DNA of 51,621 nt from an uncultured Gammaproteobacteria bacterium (lineage in GTDB: Bacteria > Pseudomonadota > Gammaproteobacteria > SZUA-140), in the NCBI GenBank assembly GCA_945787155.1, contig CALZHD010000011.1, positions 1-51,621 of the forward strand, given 5' to 3'. The notes beneath the pieces were generated by a model, which saw only the letters and a list, made by a program, of their open reading frames with translations, ran no database searches and was not told the DNA's origin. Below, one piece after another: positions 16,696 through 25,380 of this stretch. Numbering within the stretch: the first letter of the stretch is position 1; each line of letters begins with the position of its first letter. A program made the position numbers and the translations under genes.

Positions 16696-17604
16696 TTGTT
16701 TAATTTAGGCATTAAATGGCTATCGCAGCTTACCTTTATTATTTTCGTGTTGGTAAGTAGCGCCACCATGGCCGAAGTTCGTTGGAGTGTATCACCTGTA
16801 CTTGGTGTATATAGTCCAGACTTGGGCCTTATCAATGATAAAGTACTTGGTGCAAGTTTGCCGGTATCTGGTGAACTATTGTTTCAAGATGGAGGCGGTC
16901 CACGCCAGGTTCGATATGATGTGGACAATCCTCTTTCAAGGATAAAGTATGGTGCTGAGGCTGGCGTTGAGTTTCGCATGGAACTAAGTCAGAGAAATCA
17001 TTTTGTAATAGGGCTGAGTTCCTGGGAAGGGGGGAGTACGTCGCGTGTAAGAACGACATTACCCTTTCAGGGGAGGCTTACAGGCACCATATATACTCGT
17101 CGTGCAAGTATCGCATACCTTCAATACTATCTCGGGTGGCGTAGGGATCTGGTCAAAAAACATAAGAAATATAATATTTATAGCAGGGTCTTGTTAAACG
17201 AAGTATTTGATATTGATTTTCGTGAAAGCTTTGTATTTGAGTTTACCGACACATCAAGTGATGGTGCAACATTTAAGCGAATCGCAAAATTAGAAACCCA
17301 GGCAACAGGCCACATGATGCTTCAGCCAGCGGTAGGTGGTGAATTTTTTATGCGTGACTGGCTATCAGTCGGTGTTGATTTAGGTTATGCCTTTGGTTTG
17401 AATAAGTTCGAACTAGGAAATGCAAATGCTAGTGATGATTTTCAAGCTCAGGACACAGTATCGATACAGTATCCGACAGGCGCTTTAGGTGATGGTAGCA
17501 GAAAATTGGGTTATTTAGCAGACGAACAAGATGGTGGGTATAAGAAGATGGAACTTGATATGAACGGCTGGCGCGCACTATTTAAAATAAATATCTACTA
17601 TTGA
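16696..17604 (+). CDS. Probable outer-membrane beta-barrel protein
   Basis: A 302-residue exported protein of no family I can name. A hydrophobic N-terminus ends in SSATMAEV, a good signal peptidase site near residue 26. The mature part has alternating strands, glycine/tyrosine-rich turns and a terminal aromatic pattern (FKINIYY), typical of an 8- to 12-stranded outer-membrane barrel. The gene starts at a TTG one base after the RND stop codon, with AAGG upstream; no in-frame ATG lies nearby. Tight spacing indicates translational coupling with the transporter, so it is likely part of the same envelope complex. Confidence 0.6.
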   Translation: MFNLGIKWLSQLTFIIFVLVSSATMAEVRWSVSPVLGVYSPDLGLINDKVLGASLPVSGELLFQDGGGPRQVRYDVDNPLSRIKYGAEAGVEFRMELSQRNHFVIGLSSWEGGSTSRVRTTLPFQGRLTGTIYTRRASIAYLQYYLGWRRDLVKKHKKYNIYSRVLLNEVFDIDFRESFVFEFTDTSSDGATFKRIAKLETQATGHMMLQPAVGGEFFMRDWLSVGVDLGYAFGLNKFELGNANASDDFQAQDTVSIQYPTGALGDGSRKLGYLADEQDGGYKKMELDMNGWRALFKINIYY

Positions 17605-17617
17605 TGACGGTTTTTTG

Positions 17618-20600
17618 ATGCGCCCTTATATTATTAATTTTTTTATAATATCACTACTGTACTTGCCAGGGTCGGTGGTTGCTGTGGATAAGGGAAAAGT
17701 ACCCGTTGAGGTAGAAAAGCAGACATCAAAGATGCTAGTTGAAGTTCAGCGTCAATTTGAAGCGGGTAATCTTTCTGCAGCACTGGCATTGCTCGATGGA
17801 ATTCTAGCAGTCGATAAGAATAGCGCTGAAGCACATGCAAAGACAGCGGCCACTTTAATACAGATGGGGCGTGTGAATGAGAGCGTTGAACATTTAAAGA
17901 GCGCCGTTGAATTAGAACCCGGTAATATCGAGTACAATAAGTCATTGGCTTACTCCTATGAGTTCAGCTCCCAATATGAGGATGCGATTTATGCATATAG
18001 AAATATAATTGAACTAGCGCTGCCTGGTTCTGATGATTACGAAGAGGCAATTAAGAAGATCACTTTTCTGACTGCAAATAAACTTGCAAAGAGTGGAAAT
18101 GTTGATAAGGCGTTACATGTGTTTCATGAGCTTGCTATAAAATATCCAGATGATTATTTGATTAGGTACAGTCTTGGGCTTAGCTACTTAATTTTAAAAG
18201 ATATGGGTCAGGCATTAGTCGAGTTTAAAGAGGCTATTAGGCTTAATCCAAAGTATGTAAATGCATATCTAAATTTGGCGAGCATCTATGAAAATCAAGG
18301 AGAAGTATCGCTTGCGATTGATAGTCTTGAAACGGTGATAGCACTTGATTCTGAAAGTATGCAAGGGAAGGTTGCTAAAGAAAGGTTAGTGGCAATTGAA
18401 GCTAGTCTGAAGCCTGCAAAGGAAGCGTCACAAGTGCTTGATAAGGTTCAACGATATTTTGAAGCGGGTAACTTTCCTGAAGCGCTGAGATTACTTGAGC
18501 AACTCCTTGCGGTAGATAAAGATAATGCCGAAGCGCATGCTAAGGCCGGTGTGATTCTCGTGCGCATGGGACAGTTTCATGAGGGTATAGAGTATTTGAA
18601 GAGAGCGGTTGAGTTAGCACCTGAGGATGTTGCATACTATAAGTCATTGGCATACTCATATGAGTTTAAATTACACTATGATGATGCGATATTGAATTAT
18701 AGAAAAGTAAGAGAGCTTGCATCAATTGGTTCCGTAGATTACGAACTGGCAAATAAGAAAATAGACTATCTTGCTGCGACCAAGCTGGCGCGCAGTGGGA
18801 GTGTGGATAAAGCATTGCCTATCTTCGATCAACTTGTTCAAAAATATCCAGATGATTTTTTGATTAGATATAGTCTTGGACTCAGCTACTTTTTTTTAAG
18901 AGAACTGGACAAAGCATTAGCCGAATTTGAAAAAGTCATTGAGCTTAATTCGAAACATGCAAACTCTTACTTGAATTTGGCGAGTATCTATGAAAGTCGA
19001 GGTGAGATATCTCAAGCGATTGAGAGTCTCGAAACTGTGGTTTCACTTGATCCTGAAGGTTCGACTGGAAAGAGGGCGAAGGAACGTTTAGGCATTATTG
19101 AGGCAAATTTAATTGCATCTAGTGGTAATCATCAGGATGCCCTCGATATTTTAAAAGATGTTATCGAAATTAATCCTAACAGTATACCTGCACTCATGTT
19201 AATGGGGCGATCATATACTCAGCTAGGGAGAATTGAACCCGCAGAAGAGAGTTATCAAAAGGTTTTGGCATTAGCCCCAAATCAATTGGAGGCAAAATCC
19301 CAGCTTGCCGGGCTGTATTTGATGTCTAAACGGGTGGGGCAAGCAATCGACTTGCTAGAAAAAATTGTTATTGAGGGTGCGGGCACAAAATATGCTGATG
19401 AGGCTGGTAAGACGCTAAAAAATATTAGTGGTGAAGATGTTTTTGAGAAGATGACAGCCGAGGAAAAAACGGAAGTTATTGAGGAATTTCTTTTAGACAG
19501 GATAAGTCGGAACCCAAAGGATATCGAGGCGCATTTCAAATTGGCTCAGTTTTATACGCAGGCAAAGCGTAAAGATGAGGCATATGAATCAATATCAAAA
19601 GCAGCGATGTTAAGCCCAGATAGTCCGCAGATTTTCAGAATTAAAGCGACGATTGCAAATGACCTGGGTAAATTCGATGAGGCAATTTTATCATATTCGA
19701 GAGCGATAATGCTCTCAACGGACCCAGAAAAGGCAGATGCAATGGCCAGTTCTCTCCGCCTGGCAATGGCAAGAAATAGTTTTAATGAGGGTAGACTGGG
19801 TATTGCAGAGCGTGAGTTCAAGGAAATAATTGTAGATAAGCCTGATAACGTTCTGGCCTATTTTTATCTGGGTTTAATCTATTCACGTGAGGAATCATTT
19901 TTGAAGGCGGTAGATTCCTATGAAAATGTAGTGAGGCTTTCCCCGGGGAATTTTGGCGCACGTCTGAATCTTGCGGGAACACTTGAGCGTTTAAATCAGG
20001 AAGAAGATGCAATTAGCGAATATCGTAAAATATTACAGGAAAATCCAGATGAAAAGCTTGCGAGTGATGTTAAGGCCAGATTGTTTGCGGCAGAAAAGAA
20101 AATAAAAGGAATGACCGCGAGCATGGGTTATGCCATGTCATATGATGATAACTCAGTAGCGGATGATGCCGTTGTTAGTGATAGTGATGAGATTCGTTCG
20201 GACCTGTCATTTAATCTCGCATACCAATATAAAATGCAGAATGGTATTCGCTTGCGCCTTTCATCGTCGCCGAGGTATTCGACTTACCATAAAGGGCAGT
20301 TTGATTTTTTGAATACAAGTAACAGTCTGTCAGCAACCGTTACACCCGGGCGATATACAATGGTTGGGGGCTATACAAAAAGAACTTCCAAAGGGTTGCT
20401 GACCGAGCTGCGTAGTAGTTCAGCCGATGTGCTGTTTGCTGAGGTCATGACGAGAGCTAAATTCAGAAAGATTTATGATATTTTTTCAGATGAGAAAGTA
20501 ATGACTGGTTTTACACTGACATCATCAAAAACAAACTTTGACTCTGAGTCGGATTCTCTTTTTAGTGCCCTGTCATATAATCTGGGTGCTGATATTAGTC

Positions 20601-21034
20601 AGAGTCTTGATGAGCGATCGAATGTTAAACTAGGTTATAGTTATGTTCGGAATGATAATGCCGAAGTTTTAGCGAGTGATTATGCTTATCGTAGTCATCA
20701 GTTGAATTTACGACTGGAACGTCGATTTGAAAGTGGAATTACTGGTAATGTTGGCTATGGTTATACGATCCGTCGGTATGTAAATCGGGATTCATTTGTC
20801 CAGCAGTATCGAAAAAATAATACTCATAATCTCTCAGGCGGGGTTGCTTATTGGGTGGGCAGAAAGATTAGATTGTTTGCAAACTATGCTTATAGTAAAA
20901 GCACATCAAATCTGGATATTACGACTTCGTTAACGAGGGATCAATTTTTTAATCAGGGGCTGCGGCCTCAGAGCACTTCTTTAACGGGGTCTGATAGAAA
21001 TTCTATAACAGCAGGTTTCAATCTGCTGTTATAG
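17618..21034 (+). CDS. TPR protein with C-terminal outer-membrane beta-barrel
   Basis: A 1138-residue exported protein. A signal peptide (about residues 1-23, ending VVAVD) precedes many tetratricopeptide repeats to about residue 825. The last ~305 residues switch to beta-strand-rich sequence starting at MTASMGYAMSYDDNS and ending FNLLL, as in an outer-membrane barrel. Periplasmic TPR domain plus barrel is the architecture of polysaccharide exporters such as PgaA and BcsC. No glycosyltransferase is nearby, so the cargo is unknown. Residues 34-267 and 268-501 are a tandem duplication. I prefer the ATG at 17618 over the adjacent TTG. It is the last gene of the operon and its end overlaps a strong hairpin. 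Confidence 0.75.
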   Translation: MRPYIINFFIISLLYLPGSVVAVDKGKVPVEVEKQTSKMLVEVQRQFEAGNLSAALALLDGILAVDKNSAEAHAKTAATLIQMGRVNESVEHLKSAVELEPGNIEYNKSLAYSYEFSSQYEDAIYAYRNIIELALPGSDDYEEAIKKITFLTANKLAKSGNVDKALHVFHELAIKYPDDYLIRYSLGLSYLILKDMGQALVEFKEAIRLNPKYVNAYLNLASIYENQGEVSLAIDSLETVIALDSESMQGKVAKERLVAIEASLKPAKEASQVLDKVQRYFEAGNFPEALRLLEQLLAVDKDNAEAHAKAGVILVRMGQFHEGIEYLKRAVELAPEDVAYYKSLAYSYEFKLHYDDAILNYRKVRELASIGSVDYELANKKIDYLAATKLARSGSVDKALPIFDQLVQKYPDDFLIRYSLGLSYFFLRELDKALAEFEKVIELNSKHANSYLNLASIYESRGEISQAIESLETVVSLDPEGSTGKRAKERLGIIEANLIASSGNHQDALDILKDVIEINPNSIPALMLMGRSYTQLGRIEPAEESYQKVLALAPNQLEAKSQLAGLYLMSKRVGQAIDLLEKIVIEGAGTKYADEAGKTLKNISGEDVFEKMTAEEKTEVIEEFLLDRISRNPKDIEAHFKLAQFYTQAKRKDEAYESISKAAMLSPDSPQIFRIKATIANDLGKFDEAILSYSRAIMLSTDPEKADAMASSLRLAMARNSFNEGRLGIAEREFKEIIVDKPDNVLAYFYLGLIYSREESFLKAVDSYENVVRLSPGNFGARLNLAGTLERLNQEEDAISEYRKILQENPDEKLASDVKARLFAAEKKIKGMTASMGYAMSYDDNSVADDAVVSDSDEIRSDLSFNLAYQYKMQNGIRLRLSSSPRYSTYHKGQFDFLNTSNSLSATVTPGRYTMVGGYTKRTSKGLLTELRSSSADVLFAEVMTRAKFRKIYDIFSDEKVMTGFTLTSSKTNFDSESDSLFSALSYNLGADISQSLDERSNVKLGYSYVRNDNAEVLASDYAYRSHQLNLRLERRFESGITGNVGYGYTIRRYVNRDSFVQQYRKNNTHNLSGGVAYWVGRKIRLFANYAYSKSTSNLDITTSLTRDQFFNQGLRPQSTSLTGSDRNSITAGFNLLL
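17717..19120 (+). repeat. Intragenic tandem duplication, two 702-bp units
   Basis: Units 17717-18418 and 18419-19120 encode colinear TPR segments of 234 residues each. Anchor pairs such as VQRQFEAGN/VQRYFEAGN and KYPDDYLIRYS/KYPDDFLIRYS are both exactly 702 bp apart, so no indel has accumulated. The DNA has diverged at many third positions, so the duplication is not recent and is unlikely to be an assembly artefact. Confidence 0.9.
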
Positions 21035-21035
21035 A
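21002..21035. terminator. Thirteen-bp perfect stem-loop between convergent genes
   Basis: TCTATAACAGCAG (21002-21014) pairs perfectly with 21023-21035 around an 8-nt loop. It covers the last codons and stop of the TPR gene and ends 10 bp before the stop of the convergent ABC permease gene. There is no clean T tract on the plus strand and a short AATTTCT on the minus strand. A bidirectional terminator or 3'-end stabiliser is likely. Confidence 0.6.
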
Positions 21036-21044
21036 TTCTATGCG

Positions 21045-21797
21045 CTAGTCTCTTAGGGCGTTGAATGCCGTTACTGCCCATGCCAGTGATGCCCCTGCAA
21101 ATAGAGTCAGTACCATCAGGCCCTGCCCGAATATAGCAAGGTCGGGCGTCGTGCTCAGTACTGCACGTATTGCATCGACAGCATAGCTAATGGGATTTGC
21201 AGCGGAAATCAGCTGGATCCAGTCCGGCATGAACTGCTCGGGCACTAGCGCTGATGAAAAAAAGATCAGTGGTAATGTCATCAGGTTACCGATCATCACC
21301 AGTGGCTCTTCACGTTGCAATGCGATTGCAAAACCATTTGAAAGCGCGGCAAAACCAACGCCTAATAGAAAGACAATCAACATCGCCATCAGCAGATAGA
21401 TGGGGTTCATGTTGAGTGTGGCGCCCAGTATCCACGCAACCAGCAGCATAATGACGGCCTGTGCGATAACCTGTGCCGAAGAGTGCAATACGCGGCTAAG
21501 TACAATTGCAACACGTGACACCGGTGAGACCAGCATCTTGTCAACGGTACCGGCAGTGATCTCACGTAACAGGCTAACACCAGACCACGAAGAGCCAAAT
21601 AGTACGGTCATCACCAGGATGCCAGGGACCATAAAGCCCATGTAATCCTGCTCGCCGAGTTGGACAAAGTCTTTGAATAGCTGCCCAAAAATCAGCAGCC
21701 AGATGAGTGGTTGGATCAGTGTGAATAGTGTCCACATCGGCATGCGCATAGTGATGCGCATGTATTTATTAAATAGGTGCCATGTATCTGCAAGCAT
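21045..21797 (-). CDS. ABC-2 type transporter permease
   Basis: A 250-residue inner-membrane permease with about six hydrophobic segments, typical of the ABC-2 (DrrB/NodJ-like) family. The motif MVPGILVMTVLFGSSWSG and the ISYAVDAIRAVL segment near the C-terminus are characteristic. It pairs with the ATPase encoded three bases upstream. Such pairs export drugs, lipids or polysaccharides; nothing in the permease fixes the substrate. The genes converge on the TPR-barrel operon but are oriented away from it, so a functional link is only suggested by proximity. Confidence 0.9.
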   Translation of the reverse strand: MLADTWHLFNKYMRITMRMPMWTLFTLIQPLIWLLIFGQLFKDFVQLGEQDYMGFMVPGILVMTVLFGSSWSGVSLLREITAGTVDKMLVSPVSRVAIVLSRVLHSSAQVIAQAVIMLLVAWILGATLNMNPIYLLMAMLIVFLLGVGFAALSNGFAIALQREEPLVMIGNLMTLPLIFFSSALVPEQFMPDWIQLISAANPISYAVDAIRAVLSTTPDLAIFGQGLMVLTLFAGASLAWAVTAFNALRD

Positions 21798-21800
21798 GGA

Positions 21801-23105
21801 TTATTTCTCTCCGCCGTCTCTGTTTTTGTTCCATTCGTTATTTTGCCAGTCTCCCTGTTGTGACTGGTCCCACTTCTGTGACTTATGTTCGCCAGAAGTG
21901 TTGTTACCGCTTTGCTGCTCTGGCCATTGTTTTCCTTCCGACCACGCTCCATTCTGCTGGGCCTCTTCCCTTTTTTGATCACCTGGATTGACGCCGCTGT
22001 TTTCTTTAGCCCAATCACTATTTTTCCATGCTTGATTATCATCACCGCCCTCTGAATCACTGTCACCCTCACCCCATTGGCTCTTCCACTTGCCGGTGTT
22101 GCCACCCTTGCCAGCCCATTGCTTCCACCACTCATCGCCTTCTTCTTCCTTGGTATCAAGTATGCTGGTGCCAGTATATTTAAGGAAGACATCATCCAGC
22201 GTTGGACGCGATAGCGACAGGTTGGCTATCTTTGCATCGTTATCGGTAGCTACTGCCATCAATGCGGCCACGTTGGCGCCGCCATCTTCGACATACAGAT
22301 GTAGTTTGTTATCTTCCCAGGTCGTGCCCTTGATGTAGGATTGCTGCTGGGCGTAATGAAAGAATGCCTGTTCATTTTTACCGACATCATCAAAGGTCAC
22401 CGTGATTGAATCCCCATGGATGCTATTTTTCAGTGCGTCGGGAGTATCGATCACCTGTACCTTACCGTTGTTGATGATTGCAACCTGATGTGACAGGTTG
22501 TCTGCCTCTTCAAGGTAGTGAGTGGTCAGTAGGATCGTTAGGCCAAACTCCTTGTTGAGTTTGTCGATGTGTTTCCACAGGATCTTTCGGTTCTTGATAT
22601 CGAGCCCCAGCGTCGGTTCGTCCAGGAATAGAATCCTGGGGCGATGAATCAGCGCGCAGGCGATATCGAGTTTTCTACGCATCCCACCCGAATAGGCGCT
22701 AACAAGATTATCGATGCTATTGTCGAGTTCAAAATAGCTTGAGAGCTCTTCGATACGTGCATTAATATCGGCCTTTTTCATACGATATAGGTGGCCCTGC
22801 AATACCATGTTCTCGCGTCCGGTCAGGAAGTAATCGATACCGGTCTGTTGTGCCACGACGCCAATCGCTTGTCTAACTTCAAGCGAGTGAGTGTCGACAT
22901 CGTAACCAGAGACGATCACATTACCGTCATCAAAGCCACATAGCGTCGAGGCCGCGCGTATCGTGGTGCTCTTGCCCGCGCCGTTAGGGCCGAGCAATGC
23001 CATGATCTCGCCCTCTTTTACCTCAAGATCGAGTGCATCGACGGCTCTGTTGTCGGGGGGATAGATTTTGGTCAGACCTTTAATCTGGATCGCAAGGTTT
23101 GTCAT
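21801..23105 (-). CDS. ABC transporter ATPase (DrrA-like) with a tryptophan-rich C-terminal tail
   Basis: A 434-residue ATPase. The first ~320 residues form an ordinary DrrA-type subunit: Walker A GPNGAGKST, signature YSGGMRRKLDIA, Walker B RILFLDEPTLGLD and an H-loop in LTTHYLEEAD, followed by the usual C-terminal DrrA domain ending in a LDDVFLKYTG motif. Residues 324-434 are an added tail with 12 tryptophans at fairly regular spacing in a Gly/Asn/Gln/Lys/Asp/Glu background. It has almost no other hydrophobic residues, so it is probably disordered. Typical homologues end before this tail. The tail is encoded at 21804-22136 in frame with no sign of a frameshift. The pair with the ABC-2 permease is translationally close. 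Confidence 0.9.
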   Translation of the reverse strand: MTNLAIQIKGLTKIYPPDNRAVDALDLEVKEGEIMALLGPNGAGKSTTIRAASTLCGFDDGNVIVSGYDVDTHSLEVRQAIGVVAQQTGIDYFLTGRENMVLQGHLYRMKKADINARIEELSSYFELDNSIDNLVSAYSGGMRRKLDIACALIHRPRILFLDEPTLGLDIKNRKILWKHIDKLNKEFGLTILLTTHYLEEADNLSHQVAIINNGKVQVIDTPDALKNSIHGDSITVTFDDVGKNEQAFFHYAQQQSYIKGTTWEDNKLHLYVEDGGANVAALMAVATDNDAKIANLSLSRPTLDDVFLKYTGTSILDTKEEEGDEWWKQWAGKGGNTGKWKSQWGEGDSDSEGGDDNQAWKNSDWAKENSGVNPGDQKREEAQQNGAWSEGKQWPEQQSGNNTSGEHKSQKWDQSQQGDWQNNEWNKNRDGGEK

Positions 23106-23252
23106 TGTTGTCTATTCAGCCATTTTGTCAGTGATAATATGCGGAGCGTATAGTATATCTCTATTTTTCGGCAAATCATAAAGCAGCTGAAGAGCAGCTT
23201 GGTTATAATGACAGGTTACGATTTTAGTGATGAAATATTGGGTGGTAGCTTG

Positions 23253-24266
23253 ATGCGCGTACTTGGAATTGAGACCTCCTGTGATGAAACCGGTGTTGCG
23301 ATCTATGACGCCAAGCGCGGTCTGCTTTCTGACATGCTCTACAGTCAGGTGGCGATGCATGCTGAATATGGTGGGGTAGTACCAGAGCTGGCGTCTCGCG
23401 ACCACGTGCGCAAACTGTTGCCGCTGATCCGTGAGGCGATGCAGCAGGCCGATACCACGCGAGAGCAGATCGATGGCATCGCCTACACCGCAGGGCCGGG
23501 GCTGGTGGGCGCGCTGCTGGTGGGGGCCGCCGTTGGCCGTAGTCTCGCCTGGGGATGGGATGTGCCAGCGATTGGTGTTCACCATCTCGAAGGACACCTG
23601 TTGGCACCGATGTTGGAGGCGAATCCACCTCCGTTTCCGTTCATCGCACTACTGGTCTCGGGTGGTCACACCATGTTGATTACGGTCGAGGCTGTTGGGC
23701 GCTATAAAATCATCGGTGAATCGCTCGATGATGCCGTTGGCGAGGCCTTCGATAAAACTGCCAAATTGCTCGATCTCGGATACCCCGGCGGACCGGCGCT
23801 GGAGCAGATCGCCAAGAATGGAGACTCAGAGAGGTTCAGGTTCCCTCGACCGATGACCGATCGCCCCGGCCTCGACTTTAGCTTCAGTGGCCTGAAGACC
23901 TTTGCGATGAATACCCTGCACGCCAATGAGATGGATGAACAGACTCGTGCCGACATCGCGCTTGCCTTTCAGACCGCTGCGGTAGAAACGCTGGTGATCA
24001 AGTGTCAGCGTGCTATCCGTGAGACGGGTATCAAGCAGCTGGTAGTCGCCGGAGGGGTTAGCGCGAATAGTGCGCTGCGTCAGCGACTCGACAGGATGGC
24101 GCTGAAAGAACGGGCACAGGTTGCCTATCCACGCCTGAAATTCTGTACTGATAATGGCGCGATGATCGCTTATGCCGGTTGTTTGAGATTACAGGCGGGG
24201 CAGATGGAACCCGCGATGTTTGAGGCGCGGGCACGTTGGCCGATCGACACGCTGGTTGGGTTATAG
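23253..24266 (+). CDS. tsaD: tRNA N6-adenosine threonylcarbamoyltransferase TsaD
   Basis: TsaD transfers the threonylcarbamoyl group to A37 of ANN-decoding tRNAs, with TsaB, TsaE and TsaC. Starting at the ATG at 23253 the protein is 337 residues, exactly family length, and begins [19 protein letters not shown]. The metal-binding HHLEGH motif lies near residues 110-115; the ASKHA nucleotide-binding segments [15 protein letters not shown] and [13 protein letters not shown] are present. A longer in-frame reading upstream adds 18 atypical residues and is rejected. It is divergent from the ABC genes and converges on plsY. Confidence 0.98.
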   Translation: MRVLGIETSCDETGVAIYDAKRGLLSDMLYSQVAMHAEYGGVVPELASRDHVRKLLPLIREAMQQADTTREQIDGIAYTAGPGLVGALLVGAAVGRSLAWGWDVPAIGVHHLEGHLLAPMLEANPPPFPFIALLVSGGHTMLITVEAVGRYKIIGESLDDAVGEAFDKTAKLLDLGYPGGPALEQIAKNGDSERFRFPRPMTDRPGLDFSFSGLKTFAMNTLHANEMDEQTRADIALAFQTAAVETLVIKCQRAIRETGIKQLVVAGGVSANSALRQRLDRMALKERAQVAYPRLKFCTDNGAMIAYAGCLRLQAGQMEPAMFEARARWPIDTLVGL

Positions 24267-24285
24267 CTGCCAGTTTAAGTGTGGA

Positions 24286-24915
24286 TTAAGCGTCTTCTGA
24301 TTTAGTGGCGCCTGGGTCAGCGACCTTCTTTGTTCCGATCCGGGACTCGGTGCCTTGTAGCAAGTTCCTGATATTGGACTGGTGACGCCAGATCAGCAGC
24401 CCGCTCATGCCAATCATCATCACTAATATGGCACTATCTGGGCGATAGAGCCAGCAGATCAGTGGTGCGCTAAAGGATGCACAGAGCGCGGCCAGTGACG
24501 AGTAACGCAGCGTCGCGGCGACCAGTAGCCACACCGCGAGCACTGTCAGTCCCGCCAGCCATGAGATCGCAAGGATGATGCCGAGTGCGGTTGCCACTCC
24601 TTTGCCACCTTTGAAGCCGAAGAAAACAGGATAGAGGTGGCCAAGAAAGGCGGCGGCACCCGTGAGTGCAATCACCAGTGGTGACGCCCCCGTCAGGCTG
24701 ACAGCGAGTACCGGTAGCAGTCCTTTGATCATATCGCCGAACAGTACAATGATGGCGATCTTTTTGCCGCCAAAACGCAGTACGTTGGTCGCCCCCGGAT
24801 TGCCTGAACCCTGGTCGCGTGGATCCGGCAGGCCGGTGAGTTTGCAGGCGATGATCGCGGTGGAGAGTGAACCGATCAGATAGGCGAGGATGATGGCGAT
24901 TGTGGCAATGATCAT
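24286..24915 (-). CDS. plsY: Glycerol-3-phosphate acyltransferase PlsY
   Basis: PlsY acylates glycerol 3-phosphate at position 1 using acyl-phosphate, starting phospholipid synthesis. The 209-residue protein has five or more membrane segments and the three family motifs: GSGNPGATNVLRFGGK, a middle GFKGGKGVAT and the intervening HLYPVFF. An Asp/Lys-rich C-terminal tail is longer than usual. It is divergent from folB with about 100 bp between, and tsaD-plsY-folB adjacency is common in gammaproteobacteria. Confidence 0.97.
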   Translation of the reverse strand: MIIATIAIILAYLIGSLSTAIIACKLTGLPDPRDQGSGNPGATNVLRFGGKKIAIIVLFGDMIKGLLPVLAVSLTGASPLVIALTGAAAFLGHLYPVFFGFKGGKGVATALGIILAISWLAGLTVLAVWLLVAATLRYSSLAALCASFSAPLICWLYRPDSAILVMMIGMSGLLIWRHQSNIRNLLQGTESRIGTKKVADPGATKSEDA

Positions 24916-25021
24916 TGTGACGCTGGTTTATATGCTGCTAAACTGAATATATTGCTGATAGAGCCTGTATGATAGCACCTCGGATTCATTAAATTACACA
25001 TATAATTATCTGCCCTTCGTT

Positions 25022-25378
25022 ATGGACATAATCTACCTGCGTGACCTCAAGATCGAGACCATCATCGGTATCTTTGATTGGGAACGTGAAATCAAACAGA
25101 CCATCAGTTTCGACCTCGATATGGCGACCGACATCCGCAAGGCGGCGGCAAGCGATGCGATTGAGGACACCCTTGATTACAAGGGAGTCTCCAAACGTAT
25201 CATCGGTTTTGTCGAGGAGAGTAGCTTTCAACTGGTCGAGACATTGGCCGAAAGTGTTGCCGCGATTATCCTTGATGAATTTGATGTGCGCTGGGTGCGA
25301 GTGCGGCTCGACAAGGTAGGCGCAATCCGTGGTGCCAGCGGCGTCGGTGTCATTATCGAACGTGGAGAAAAGGGCTAA
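25022..25378 (+). CDS. folB: Dihydroneopterin aldolase FolB
   Basis: FolB converts 7,8-dihydroneopterin to 6-hydroxymethyl-7,8-dihydropterin and glycolaldehyde in folate synthesis. The 118-residue protein begins MDIIYLRDLKIETIIGIFDWE, the family signature, and contains the DTLDYKGV and LVETLAES segments that form the active site. It is followed two bases later by folK, the next step of the pathway, so they are certainly coupled. Confidence 0.96.
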   Translation: MDIIYLRDLKIETIIGIFDWEREIKQTISFDLDMATDIRKAAASDAIEDTLDYKGVSKRIIGFVEESSFQLVETLAESVAAIILDEFDVRWVRVRLDKVGAIRGASGVGVIIERGEKG

Positions 25379-25380
25379 TA

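Noticed and set aside
9191-23105. Integrated mobile element as an explanation of the AT-rich block
   Set aside because: No integrase, transposase, tRNA end or flanking direct repeats were seen; the composition difference alone does not prove transfer.
23199-23252. Upstream start for tsaD
   Set aside because: It adds 18 residues before the conserved [13 protein letters not shown] beginning; the ATG at 23253 gives exact family length.
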